Shown: positions 13,263 to 24,974 of the stretch, piece by piece
Layout of the letters: every line of letters begins with the position of its first letter
Position numbering within the stretch: position 1 is the first letter of the stretch
From: Isoperla grammatica
Taxonomy: Eukaryota > Arthropoda > Insecta > Plecoptera > Perlodidae
Assembly (NCBI GenBank): GCA_945910005.1
Contig: OX246743.1
Span: 41,843,461 to 41,907,460, forward strand
Direction: 5' to 3'
DNA: 64,000 nt
Notes under the pieces: generated by a model
The model's input: only the letters and a program-made list of their open reading frames with translations
Databases searched by the model: none
Told to the model about the DNA's origin: nothing
Made by a program: the position numbers and the translations under genes

Positions 13263-13728
13263 GGACCTCTTCAACGGTCACTGCTTCAAACTGAACTCAA
13301 TGAATCAGAAGAATCACACATTGGGCTATATAACGTTGAACGTTTAGGTAGTACGATTTAAGACATGTTATTTTCACTTGTTACAAAACTATGGTGGATT
13401 TCGTTGAGATATTGAAGACATTTTAACGAAAAGTAAATTTGTGTACTAAAGTCATTTTGGAAAATCAATATACTGGCAAATTAGTAGCTTGAAAACTCAA
13501 AATATATTGTGTAGTTAGATAATGCGATCCTAGGGGCAAAACTGTTGATAGATTGGTATAATATGGTGTTTTAGGGAGGTTATCAAGTGAATAGTATTTG
13601 AGCAGATACGGAATGTTTGCCGGGGTAGGAGTGTATTTAGTTGTATTTATTTATTAATCATTAATTCAGGAGGGTGTGAATTTGTCAAACAATACGAAAA
13701 AAAAAGCGTGTAAAGGCTTATTTATAGA

Positions 13729-14515
13729 GGACTCAAAACTAACATAGATAGCGCCGCTAAGCAACCTCCTTTAAGCGCCATTGATGTATAATAAGAATAA
13801 AGCAACAATAAAAACTAACAGCTAAAGCTAAACACTCCTAATAGAAGTTTATTTTCTTGCCACCAGAATGCATCTTGTCTATTTTCAGTTCTCTTATAGA
13901 GCACTACAAATAGACTAGATGCATTCTTGTGGCAAGAAAATAAACTAGGCACCGTGTGTAAGTACATACAGCGCTATATGTGGCCAAATTTAGCAACAAA
14001 CTGCTGAAGACTTCATTCCGCGGTTGAAAATAGTGCCGTATATTATTGTGATATATCTTGTTTTTAGTTTGGTGTTTGTTTTGATTCTTGTTGTTGATGT
14101 GTATTTATTTTGTTTTGTTGTTTTGTTTTGTGTTTTTGTTTTGGCTTGTATTGTCTTGTTTTGTTTGTGTTTGTTGTGTGTTATTTGTTGTTTGTACGTC
14201 TAAAACGTGTCCTGATTAAAATGGTGGCTTGCCTTTTTAAGATTTACTAATGGGATTCATAATCTGCAAAAAAATGTTAAAAGCCGTATTTTAATTAAAC
14301 AATTTTCACAATTTGCCTTCATTGACGTAGGAAGAACGACGCTGATTCAGCAGGTTGTTGCGCGACTTTGCCACTTTGAGCGCTTTATTCGTTTTCACTA
14401 GCGCCATCAGTGGCCAATCTCGGAGAATGTTTTAACTGTTGCTTTATTGTTATTATACATCAATGGCACTGAAAGGATGTTGCTTAGCAGCGCTATCTAT
14501 GTTAGTTTTGAGTCC
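13729..14515. mobile_element. Inverted-repeat element with internal palindrome, copy 1
   Basis: Imperfect terminal inverted repeats of about 80 bp: GGACTCAAAACTAACATAGA at 13729 is matched by its reverse complement ending at 14515. In the middle, two 39-base arms (13846-13884 and 13908-13946) differ at only two pairs and enclose a 23-nt loop. A TTTTG/TGTTT-rich strand bias follows at about 14060-14200. No transposase is present. Confidence 0.8.
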
Positions 14516-15186
14516 TTTTCAAGAACTATTACAAAGAATTGAGAGCAATTAAATGATAAAAACAAATTTAATTTTTTAGCACGTATACCTAATTGTTACT
14601 AAACTTCTAAACAGAAATATTTGATCAATTTGGACAGTTTGACATGTCACACCCACCACTTCCAACGCGCGCTTTTAACTCTGTGTGTGATCCACTGTTC
14701 TATGCGTGGGTATTAGATATTCCCATTGAGTTTAGAACATGAACTGACTTTTGTTTCGGTCACGTATGCTTTACATACAAATCGCTGTTTATAGTCTGGT
14801 TGCGCTAAATTAAAATACATTTACTAGTCTTAATTAATTTATAATCTCGAACATATTAAAATGTATAGTTAAAAATACCATTCATTTGAATTTAATGCAG
14901 CATCAGTTTGACAAAGAAACTAATAATTTAAAAAAATTAAAATTATATTTGGGGGTCAATAACCTGCTTTAGAAAAAAACTAACCTTGTAAAAATTCTTT
15001 TTTGGAAAAACAATGTTAAAATATTAAAATATAATTCAAATATAAAAAAAATCGTTGTCAACAAACTGTGATTGGCAGCTATTCGTCAGAATTCGAGCTA
15101 AAATATTCTTTGTTTACATTTAACTAGTTGTGATGATAAAAACGCACTTTTATTTTTGATGGGGTTTTACAGAGGAGTTCGCGATT

Positions 15187-15222
15187 GCCATTCGTATGTA
15201 AGTAATTTTTAACTAATGGCAT
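15187..15222. repeat. TGCCATT...AATGGCA dispersed motif
   Basis: The ends TGCCATT and AATGGCA are perfect inverted repeats around AGTAATTTTTAACT. An identical copy lies at 19269-19304 in duplication unit 2. Related copies occur at 7513, 7697, 9564, 9713, 9861, 10011, 10173, 11168, 16888 and 20971. Confidence 0.8.
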
Positions 15223-15384
15223 TTATTTATTCTTTTTGTTTATTTTTTCACTCTCAATTTTTTTCATTTTTTTGGTTTTGTTTCTTGCTATTCGTTAATC
15301 AGTTAAGATCAACTCCTAGTTTTTTGTCGAGCTACAATAAAATATGATACAAATATAGTACTCAGTATATAAAACTATTTTAAA

Positions 15385-15500
15385 CGACGCGTTCATTAAC
15401 TGTGCCATATTGCGTCGGCTCTTTTAGTCGCCTCTTACGACAGGCAGAGCTACCCTGGACCTATTCTAGCCCGAGCCCAGACGGGCAGCTAATAGAGAAT
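15385..15500. repeat. SINE-like element piece (GTCGCCTCTTACGACAGGCA family)
   Basis: It holds AGTCGCCTCTTACGACAGGC, then a CTACCCTGGACCTATTCTA block and CCCAGACGGG. The same block occurs at about 19467-19583, 26706-26820, 28612-28720 (opposite strand) and, degraded, 49640-49850. The core resembles a conserved SINE core found in invertebrates. I cannot name the family from sequence alone. Confidence 0.7.
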
Positions 15501-15734
15501 AAAACATTTTATATACATAGCTCAATTTATCTTAATTCAATTAATTTAAGTACATTAGATCCCTCTTTTTTCGCTTTCCTTTAAGTTTTTGCCCCAAGTC
15601 TGTATAAGTTGTATAAGTCCTCAGTTTACAATATTAAAGTTTCAAAACTTTCTTTATAAAATGATAGTATGTCTACATTAGCACGTTATGTTCGAGTTTA
15701 TTATTAGCAGCAATGTAGTCTCATGATGTTCTTA

Positions 15735-15838
15735 GTTACTATTCTAATGATCTACTGAAACTAGACTAGGTTATCGCTTGTCGAACACAGCCTAAGGCAA
15801 TAAGCATGGGTGACAAGACGATAACACTTCTAAGGTTA
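15735..15838 (+). ncRNA. Candidate structured hairpin, copy D
   Basis: GTTATCG (15770-15776) pairs perfectly with CGATAAC (15819-15825), and CTTGTC (15777-15782) with GACAAG (15812-15817), with a single bulged A. Below this, CTAGA and TCTAAG can pair. This gives two arms of about 22 nt around a 29-nt loop, as in animal microRNA precursors. Compared with copy A, the paired bases change together. Confidence 0.5.
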
Positions 15839-16079
15839 TAATTAGGCTAGGGGGTCAGTGGTTCCATCAACCATGCACAAAAACCAGGCCTCATAATCTC
15901 GAAATACAGTAAGAAGCAAGGTTATGAGATTGAAGTGTGGTTACCAACAAATATTTCTTGATTATTCATATGTAAATATTTTAATTTTAATCCTATCGCC
16001 GAGATATTTTATGAGATAATATACATTATGTAGTCAGCTGTGTATTATGTTCGTTAGTATAGGAAATTTATTTTAAATA

Positions 16080-16850
16080 TATATTTGGAATTTTGAATAA
16101 ATTAACGTTATCTATGGAGGAATAATGTGGACAAAAACGAAATTGTATTTTCGATAGGAGCAGAAGAAAATAATCTAAAACGGAAAACAATATTGGAGCC
16201 GGTGGCAGCAGAGCGGGGAAATTTAAGTTTTGTTCGTATTTTTAAGACAACTTTAAAATCGAAATTGTGGAAGGATGTGTGTATACAATACAAATATTAT
16301 CAGGGTGGTCTACTGATAACGAAATAAATGCAACTTTCATTTCGTTTAGATTAGATAATAATTTCTTACTATCGCATTTAATCCCAACGTAATTAATTTT
16401 ACATATCTTTGTTTATAGACCAGCTGATAATATATCTCCTGCATATGGTGTATCTCAGCACAATTTCGCTTTTAAAACTTGTCTTAGAGACACGTTAATG
16501 TGTCCCTTCCCACCTCAATACGAGCTGTGAGTCTGGTTTCTTTGTGCAAAACCAATCTTTGCTATTCTACTGTTTCAATATCTACAACTTATTAAATTAA
16601 GATATATATTTACATATTGTAAAAAGCAGCAGTTACTGATACATGCGTAAGAGTTAAAAAGTAAGTGTCTAAATCTATCAGAGAGTTCACGCTCAATATT
16701 ATATACTATAAGATATTGTTTTCTAATTATTATTTAATGAATATTATATTTATTGTGTTGCCAATAATATGTGGAAGCAATTTTTAGTATTTCGTTAGAA
16801 ATTACGATTTTTATATGGCATCAACTTTTGTTGCACCTAATACCCGATAT
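16080..16850. other. Diverged end of duplication unit 1
   Basis: A 66-codon frame at 16127-16327 is interrupted in the paralogous copy (20200-20410) by small indels, so it is not under visible coding constraint. The rest is AT-rich and shared between the two units. Confidence 0.5.
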
Positions 16851-17239
16851 CTATAATTATGATTTTTGCCTTTTTTTGTAGATTTTTTGCCAATTGTTGC
16901 AAGTAATTTTTTAACTCCTGGCTTTTATGTTTTTTTATATATTTTTCTTATACACGTTTATGTATATTTTTTTTTATTGGTATTATTATTTTTGTATTTT
17001 TTTTTTATTTATCATTACTTTGTCTTCTATGCTAATTTTTAATTTCTTTTCTTATTTTGATATTGTTTTATTTTTTTGTGATTTTATTCCCTATTTTCAT
17101 TGCTAGTGATTTTTTGAGTGCACCGTCTTTGAGCGACTAATTTGACGGATTCAGACGAAGAAATAACTTACCATTTTATGACTTATCCTAACCGCTACCT
17201 ACTGTATTGTGTGTTGCACCGTCTCAAGTGTTCTATTCT

Positions 17240-17340
17240 ACTTGTTCTAACTAATTCACTACTTGTACTAGACTAGGCTACCTCTTGTCTCCGCTGTTTC
17301 ATGTGAACCACGCGGGGCAAGAAGATAACTCTTCTATATT
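17240..17340 (+). ncRNA. Candidate structured hairpin, copy E
   Basis: Duplicate of copy C. The stem is CTTGTCTC against GGGGCAAG, so the copy C pairs are partly replaced by G-T pairs. The final ATAACTCTTCTA has one change from the usual CACTTCTA. Confidence 0.45.
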
Positions 17341-17804
17341 GGACCTCTTCAACGGTCAGTGCTTCAAACTGAACACAATGAATCAGAAGAATCATACATC
17401 GGGCTACATAACGTTGAACGTTTAGGTGGTACGATTTTAGACATGTTATTTTCACTTGTTACAAAACTATTGTGGATTTCGTTGAGATATTGAAGACATT
17501 TTAACGATAAGTAAATTTGTGTACTAAAGTCATTTTGGAAAATCAATATACTGGCAAATTAGTAGTTTGAAAACTCAAAATATATTGTGTAGTTAGATAA
17601 TGAGATCCTAGGGGCAAAACTGTTGATAGATTGGTATAATGTGGTGTTTTAGGGAGGTTATCAAGTGAATAGTATATTTGAGCAGATACGGAATGTTTGC
17701 CAGAGGTGGAGTGTATTTAGTTGTAGAATCACACCATTAATTCAGGAGGGTGTGAATTTGTCAAACAATACGAAACAAAAGGCGTGTAAAGGCTAATTTA
17801 TAGA

Positions 17805-18597
17805 GGACTCAAAACTAACATAGATAGCGCTGCTAAGCAACCTCCTTTCAGCGCCATTGATGTATAATAAGAATAAAGCAACAATAAAAACTAACAGCTA
17901 AAGCTAAATACTTTTAATAGAAGTTTATTTTCTTGCCACCAGAATGCATCTTGTCTATTTTCAGTTCCCTTATAGAGCACTACAAATAGACAAGATGCAT
18001 TCTTGTGGCAAGAAAATAAACTAGGCACCGTGTGTAAGTACATACAGCGCTATGTGGCCAAATTTAGCAACAAACTGCTGAAGACTTCATTCCGCGGTTG
18101 AAAATAGTGCCGTATATTATTGTGCTATATCTTGTTTTTAGTTTGGTGTTTGTTTTGATTTTTACTGTTTATGTGTATTTATTTTGTTTTGTTGTTTTGT
18201 TTTGTGTTTTTGTTTTGGCTTGTATTGTCTTGTTTTGTTTTGTGTTTGTTGTGTGTTATTTGTTGTTTGTACGTCTAAAACGTGTCCTGATTAAAATGGT
18301 GGCTTGCCTTTTTAATATTTACTAATGGGATTCATAATCTACCCAAAAATGTTAAAAGCCGTATTTTAATTAAACAATTTTCACAATTTGCCTTCATTGA
18401 CGTAGGAAGAACGACGCTGCTTCAGCAGGTTGTTGCGCGACTTTGCCACTTTGAGCGCTTTATTCGTTTTCACTAGCGCCATCAGTGGCCAATCTCGGAG
18501 AATGTTTTAAGTTTTAACTGTTGCTTTATTGTTATTATACATCAATGGCACTGAAAGGATGTTGCTTAGCAGCGCTATCTATGTTAGTTTTGAGTCC
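17805..18597. mobile_element. Inverted-repeat element with internal palindrome, copy 2
   Basis: Copy of the element at 13729-14515, carried along in the 4.1-kb duplication. Its internal palindrome (17922-18022) has GTCTATTT opposite AAATAGAC and CATCTTG opposite CAAGATG. One of the two arm mismatches seen in copy 1 is therefore absent here. Confidence 0.8.
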
Positions 18598-19466
18598 TTT
18601 TCAAGAACTATTACAAAGAATTGAGAGCAATTAAATGATAAAAACAAATTTAATTTTTTAGCACGTATACCTAATTGTTACTAAACTTCTAAACAGAAAT
18701 ATTTGATCAATTTGGACAGTTTGACATGTCACACCCACCACTTCCAACGCGCGCTTTTAACTCTGTGTGTGATCCACTGTTCTATGCGTGGGTATTAGAT
18801 ATTCCCATTGAGTTTAGAACATGAACTGACTTTTGTTTCGGTCACGTATGCTTTACATACAAATCGCTGTTTATAGTCTGGTTGGGCTAAATTAAAATAC
18901 ATTTACTAGTCTTAATTAATTTATAATCTCGAACATATTAAAATGTATAGTTAAAAATACCATTCATTTGAATTTAATGCAGCATCAGTTTGACAAAGAA
19001 ACTAATAATTTAAAAAAATTAAAATTATATTTGGGGGTCAATAACCTGCTTTAGAAAAAAACTAACCTTGTAAAAATTCTTTTTTGGAAAAACACTGTTG
19101 AAATATTAAAATATAATTCAAATATAAAAAAAATCGTTGTCTACAAACTGTGATGGGCAGCTATTCGTCAGAATTCGAGCTAAAATATTCTTTGTTTACA
19201 TTTAACTAGTTGTGATGATAAAAAACGCACTTTTATTTTTGATGAGGTTTTACAGAGGAGTTCGCGATTGCCATTCGTATGTAAGTAATTTTTAACTAAT
19301 GGCATTTATTTATTCTTTTTGTTTATTTTTTCACTCTCAATTTTTTTCATTTTTTTGGTTTTGTTTCTTGCTATTCGTTAATCAGTTAAGATCAACTCCT
19401 AGCTTTTTGTCGAGCTACAATAAAATATGATACAAATATAGTACTAAGTATATGTAACTATTTTAA

Positions 19467-19590
19467 ACGACGAATTCATTAACTGTGCCATATTGCGTCG
19501 GCTCTTTTAGTCGCCTCTTACGACAGGCAGAGCTACCCTGGACCTATTCTAGCCCGAGCCCAGACGGGCAGCTAATAGAGAATAAAACAT
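19467..19590. repeat. SINE-like element piece, duplicate of 15385-15500
   Basis: Near-identical to the piece at 15385-15500 and located at the same place in duplication unit 2. It was therefore copied by the segmental duplication and not inserted independently. Confidence 0.7.
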
Positions 19591-19814
19591 TTTATATACA
19601 TAGCTCAATTTATCTTAATTCAATTAATTTAAGTACATTAGATCCCTCTTTTTTCGCTTTCCTTTAAGTTTTTGCCCCAAGTCTGTATAAGTTGTATAAG
19701 TCCTCAGTTTACAATATTAAAGTTTCAAAACTTTCTTTATAAAATGATAGTATGTCTACATTAGCACGTTATGTTCGAGTTTATTATTAGCAGCAATGTT
19801 GTCTCGTGATATTC

Positions 19815-19918
19815 TAAGTTACTATTCTAATGATCTAAACTAGACCAGGTTATCGCTTGTCGACCACAGCCTAAGGCAATAAGCAGGGGTGACAAGACGA
19901 TAACACTTCTAAGGTTAT
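19815..19918 (+). ncRNA. Candidate structured hairpin, copy F
   Basis: Duplicate of copy D. GTTATCG and CGATAAC, plus CTTGTC and GACAAG, are all intact, whereas changes fall in the loop and in the outer flank (TAGACCAGG instead of TAGACTAGG). Confidence 0.5.
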
Positions 19919-21409
19919 AAAAAGGCTATGTCAGTGGTTCCATCAACCCTACACAAAAACCAGGCCTCATAATCTCGAAATACAGTAGGAAGCAAGGTCA
20001 CGCGATTGAAATGTGATGACCAACAAATATTTCTTGATTATTCATATGTAAATATTTTTATTTTTTTCCTATCGCCGAGATATTTTATGAAATAATATAC
20101 ATTATGTAGTCAGCTGTGTATTATGTTCGTTTGCTTAAGATAATTTATTTTAAATATATATTTCGAATTTTGAATTAATTTACGTTATCTATGGAGGAAT
20201 AATGTGGAAAAAAACGAAATTGTATTTTCGATACGAGCGAAAAAAATAATCTAAAACTGAAAACAATATTGGAGCCTGTGGCAGCAGAGCATGAAAATTA
20301 AGGTTTTCTGTTTATATCTTTAAAACACCTTTAAAATCGAAATTGTATGAAGATGTGTGTATACAATACAAAATTATTTTCAGGGTCTTCTGATAACGAA
20401 ATAAATGCAACATTCATTACCTTTGGATTAGATAATTATTTCTTACTATCGCATTTAATCCCAACGTAATTAATTTTACATATCTTTGTTTATAGGCCCT
20501 GATAATGTATCACCTGCATATTGTGTATCTAAGCACAATTTCGCTTTTAAAACTTGTCTTAGAGACACGTTAATGTGTCCCTTCCCACCTCAATACGAGC
20601 TGTGAGTCTGGTTTCTTTGTGCAGAGCCAATCTTTGCTATTCTACTGTTTCAATATCTACAACTTATTAAATTAAGATATATATTTACATATTGTAAAAA
20701 GCAGCAGTTACTGATACATGCGTAAGAGTTTAAAAGTAAGTGTCTAAATCTATCAGAGAGTTCACGCTCAATATTATATACTATAAGATATTGTTTTCTA
20801 ATTATTATTTAATAAATATAATATTTATAGTGTTGTCTATTGCCAATAATAAGTGTAAGTAATTTTTAATGTTTCGTTAGAAATTACGATTTTTATATGG
20901 CATCTACTTTTGTTGCACCTAATACCCGATATCTATAATTATGATTTTTGCCTTTTTTTTGTAGATTTTTTGCCAATTGTTGCAAGTAATTTTTTAACTC
21001 CTGGCTTTTATGTTTTTTTATATATTTTTCTTATACACGTTTATACATATTTTTTTTTATTGTTATTATTATTATTATTATTATTTTTTTTTTTTTTTTT
21101 TTTTATCATTACTTTGTCTTCTATGCTAATTTTTAATTTCTTTTCTTCTTTTGATATTGTTTTATTTTTTTGTGATTTTATTCCCCATTTTCATTGCTAG
21201 TGATTTTTTGACTGCACCGTTTCATTAAAAGTACCTCTGGTTGGCTAATTGTGTGCTAAATTTAATCTTCATCCTATTCTGCATACCTAATATATGTGAT
21301 TTTATCATTTTCAAGAACTACACCATAATGTGATATTATATACTTTTATAATTTATACACATTTATCTCTTGTATCTAGCCAGACAATACACTTCTACTC
21401 ATAAGCTCT

Positions 21410-21502
21410 ACTAACTATATATCTATGCACTACACTAGGCTAGCTCTTGCCTCCACATCTTCAAAGAAAGAATGTGTGACAAAACGTTAGCACTTCTATT
21501 CA
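21410..21502 (+). ncRNA. Candidate structured hairpin, copy G
   Basis: ACTAGGCTAGCTCTTGCC and GTGACAAAACGTTAGCACTT flank a loop containing CTTCAAAGAAA. GCTA pairs with TAGC, followed by G-T and C-G pairs. The stem is less perfect than in copies C and D. Confidence 0.4.
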
Positions 21503-21926
21503 TTTAGATACTATGATCAAACGCCAGTTATAACTCATATATATACAACGAGTTTCAACGATAGTCGAGATTTCAGCAACCACTGTGGATTAATTAAGTG
21601 TATATTTACAGAGTTTTTATCGCACATCTAACGAAGGGATCGACGATGGTTCATAGATGTGTTCATTTGAAATCAGTGACTTCACTCAGTGACTAAAACT
21701 AACGACTACTTTAATATTTACACTTACATTCTACTGTACACTTATTATCTATCAGAGAGTAATGACCGTTATAATCAATTACCTCTTTATTACTCATTAC
21801 GTTTTGGTTTCTTGAGTCACTATTAATTCTTGAGTGTTGAGGTACGTTGATTGTCTTTTAACACGAGATGTTACGAACATATTGCCAAGTACATCAGAAG
21901 AAGATTGAAGACGCACAGATACTAAG
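21503..21926. other. Unannotated AT-rich stretch
   Basis: No open frame or repeat was recognised. Confidence 0.4.
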
Positions 21927-22099
21927 GGTTAAATGCATAGTCGTTCCTCACGTGCTCCTCAACTCAGCCTTTCCTCAGACTCGCCCAACCACCAATCACA
22001 GAACAATGCACATAGCAATGGTGCTCTGTGATTGGTGGTTGGGCGAGTCTGAGGAAAGGCTGAGTTGAGGAGCACGTGAGGAACGACTATGCATTTGAC
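21927..22099. repeat. Near-perfect 173-nt hairpin (foldback)
   Basis: The left arm 21927-22002 and right arm 22025-22099 are reverse complements over about 75 bases with one clear mismatch, enclosing a 22-nt loop. It begins GGGTTAAATGCATAGTCG, and the arms are GC-richer than the surroundings. An open frame across it is a by-product. Confidence 0.95.
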
Positions 22100-22256
22100 C
22101 CTGAGAGAGCCTTCTCGATCCAGCTCTAACAAGTCGCTGAGAAGGTATTAATTAAGTTGATGTTGCAGTAAAATGTGTCGATCTTTAATCATCTGAACAT
22201 GCACTGGACTTTGCAAAATGTGATGTTTTAAATGATAACACAAACGTATCAAAAAG

Positions 22257-22590
22257 CCAAGAATTAATTATGTATAAAACATTTTAATTAAAGCTTATAT
22301 AGATATGGGGGACTTATACAGCAAACTTCATATGCTAATAACTTAATTATGTATATCTTTATTTTAATTAAAGCTAATATAGACATGGGGGACTTATACA
22401 GCAAACTTCATATGCTAATAACTTATTTATGTATACCTATATTTTAAAGCTAATATGGATATGGGGACCTCATAGCAAAATTCATATGCTAATTGCTAAT
22501 AACTTAATTATGTATATCTATATTTTAATTAAAGCTAATTTGTGGATTGGGAGACCTTCTAGCAAACTTCCTATGATTATAACTAAGAAG
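22257..22590. repeat. Tandem repeat of about 80 bp, four copies
   Basis: TTTTAATTAAAGCTAATAT followed by a GGGGGACTTATACAGCAAAC-like block recurs near 22285, 22365, 22445 and 22525, with increasing divergence to the right. Confidence 0.85.
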
Positions 22591-22829
22591 AGTTTCTTTT
22601 AAAGCTATTATCAGCAACTATAGCACGTTGTAAAGTTTTTGAATCTTATATGTAGGTAGTCCTCATTGACGGTCTGTTCATTTATCCTTCTATTTAGCAG
22701 CGTCTTTTACGGAGTCTATTCGATTCGGAGTCAACGTTTTAATTGTCCTAATTGTCGTCCTATTTGTACTTGATTAGAAAATCAATTGGCTACTTATTTT
22801 TATGATTCTCTACTAATAATACCACATCA

Positions 22830-22928
22830 CTAAATTCTACTCTTCTACTTGTACTAGACTAGGCTACCTCTTGCCTCTACGGCTTCAGGGAAGACACGTG
22901 AGACAAGAAGATAACACTTCTAAGAGTT
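22830..22928 (+). ncRNA. Candidate structured hairpin, copy H
   Basis: CTACTTGTACTAGACTAGGC and ATAACACTTCTAAGAG flank a stem of TCTTG with CAAGA and CTC with GAG, around a loop containing CTTCAGGGAAG. It is the last family member seen on this side. Confidence 0.45.
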
Positions 22929-24059
22929 TTTATATGAAGTCGGCTTATAACAAAAGTTCTTGCAACAAGTAAGATGAATCATAGTCGTGGATTTCTTTCA
23001 AAGGAAAACTCCGATTTACTGTTTAATCTACGGAAGTCTGGTTAACATGTCTGCTATTATTCAAAAAAAAAAAAAACATGGTTGGATAATTAATCTGTCT
23101 TTGTGCATTTTGAAATTTGAGGTTTTTCAAGTTGTTAGAATATCATGTTTCTGAATTTCGTGTAGCTTTTTTGTCTGTATATGTAACTATGTCCACTTAC
23201 TCTGCAAAATCCCCGAGTGATATGCGATTAAAAGTTCTTTAGAATACTTTAACATTGCCACAAAGTAACCAAATATGTCATCCGCCATAGCATACAGTTC
23301 TATTTCTTGTGAACGTACCTCTCTGTGACAATACACATTTCCATTTTTTAAATGTTATTTAATTATGTAAAGATGTTTTTCAACACCACATTACAAAGGT
23401 TTAACATTTGAAAAACAGAAGTATTTATTGTAATAAAGAAATATTCAAAAGAAAACACACTGAATTATAGGGCTATTATATATTTTTCTTTTACGTTGTG
23501 ACAATTTTAAAACATTAAAAACAATGTTTAATCGACAGAAACCGCGGGAGCTCCGCAGTTTAGTTGGACACACAGCCTAAAGACATCGCACGTCTAGGAT
23601 TCATTTCTTGTGCACTTTAGAACTGTTCTACATACTACATTTCAATATGTACATCATTGTTTCTTATTATGTACATCTACATCTGCCTTGCTGACGATAC
23701 TAGTCTATAACTATTAACTTAACAATTAACTGTGTGATGCAAATATTCGCTAAGCTGCATGGTCGAACACAAATGAGGACCAATATGAATTCAACTTGTC
23801 CCTCTATTAATTACTTGACCTCGTTATTGAATGTCCCAGCACTGTCCCTTCTATTATAGCTTTTCTACTACGTCATATCTGTTATAAAGGTCTGCTTGAA
23901 GAGTCCACGCGTCATTCGAGTATCACAGCATATTCACTTAGACAGAGCTTTACTGCATGATAAAATATACACAAAATAATACACAAATATCTTGAGTTCT
24001 CACAACTCCTAGGTAAGTAATAGCCAACATAACTACAAACACTTAATTAGATCACACCC
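22929..24059. other. Unannotated AT-rich stretch
   Basis: A short poly-A run lies near 23064. No gene or RNA was recognised. Confidence 0.4.
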
Positions 24060-24310
24060 ACAAACTTCTTCAGACATACACACGCACATACACGTACACA
24101 CAAAATGACGTGCGTGCGTGTATATCAGAAAATCTCTGATTTCTCGCAACTTACAGACACTTTGTACACAGACAAATGCACGTCCACAAACGCAAAGAAA
24201 AATAACATATATACGGACCACAAAATACAGACACACACACACACGAACATACACACACAATAGTACAGCAAATACAGACACACGCACATACACACAAACA
24301 CAAATTAACG
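24060..24310. repeat. CA-rich microsatellite region
   Basis: ACACACAC, ACATACAC and ACACGCAC runs recur, and CTCTGATTTCTCGCAACT (24133) is repeated near 24330. Open frames on both strands here are low-complexity artefacts. Confidence 0.85.
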
Positions 24311-24974
24311 TACATGTATCTTATATTATCTCTGATTTCTCACAACTCCATGAAAATTTTTTTTCGCTCCAAAATTCTGAGTTGGGCCAAATGTGTTGAA
24401 GATAGCCTTATGAATGTATGAGATATTACCGGTGGAAGTTTTAAGTTCCTTGTTTCCAAAGAGCTTCCAATTTTTTATATGACGTGATGACGAGATTTTA
24501 CACTTGAAAACACTCTTTTATTTATAGCTCCAAATATGGGATTGAATTGTAGAAAACAAAAGGAAAAATTACAAGATTTAAATTTCTTTTATAGATTTAC
24601 TTGGAAATATTTAAATTGATTTCATGAGTAAAACGTTTTTGATCTGACAACATTATTGATGATATGTAGTTATGATATAGCCCAATGCCAGAAGCACTGT
24701 GTTTTTTGGTATCATCGATGATTATTTGAACTACTGATTCTGAAACTGTTACTGGTCCCCCTAAATTTTGATTTTAAAGTCTAAAAAAATACATAAATAA
24801 ATTAACAAAGAAGGTACTTGTACACGTTTAGCATTCATGGCGTTCATTGGCTGGATCCTACGCTGTGCGTTTTGCAGCCAAGAACTACTCTGTGCTCAAA
24901 CTACTTCATGCCAGGAAAATTATTGTCAACTTCAGTGAAATAAGTAAATTGCTGACTAAACTAAATAACTAGAC
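24311..24974. other. Unannotated stretch
   Basis: No convincing open frame, RNA or repeat. Confidence 0.4.

Larger units (their letters stand above)
13001..17108. repeat. 4.1-kb tandem duplication, unit 1
   Basis: The block from GAGTCCACCGTCTTTGAGCG to TGCTAGTGATTTTTTGAG is repeated immediately downstream (17109-21215) with a shift of about 4.08-4.11 kb. It holds hairpins C and D, TGCCA motifs at 15187 and 16888, an inverted-repeat element (13729-14515) and a SINE piece (about 15385-15500). Identity is very high in the middle (about 14280-15680) and lower at 15700-16850. Confidence 0.95.
17109..21215. repeat. 4.1-kb tandem duplication, unit 2
   Basis: Second copy of the 13001-17108 block. 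It contains hairpins E and F, TGCCA motifs at 19269 and 20971, the second copy of the inverted-repeat element (17805-18597) and the second SINE piece. The next block starts with the same TTTTTTGACTGCACCGT boundary at about 21205, which suggests the array once continued. Confidence 0.95.

Noticed and set aside
16127..16327. 66-codon frame in duplication unit 1
   Set aside because: The copy in unit 2 (20200-20410) has indels that break the frame, so no coding constraint is visible.
18098..18325. 75-codon hydrophobic frame
   Set aside because: It arises from the TTTTG/TGTTT-rich strand of the inverted-repeat element.
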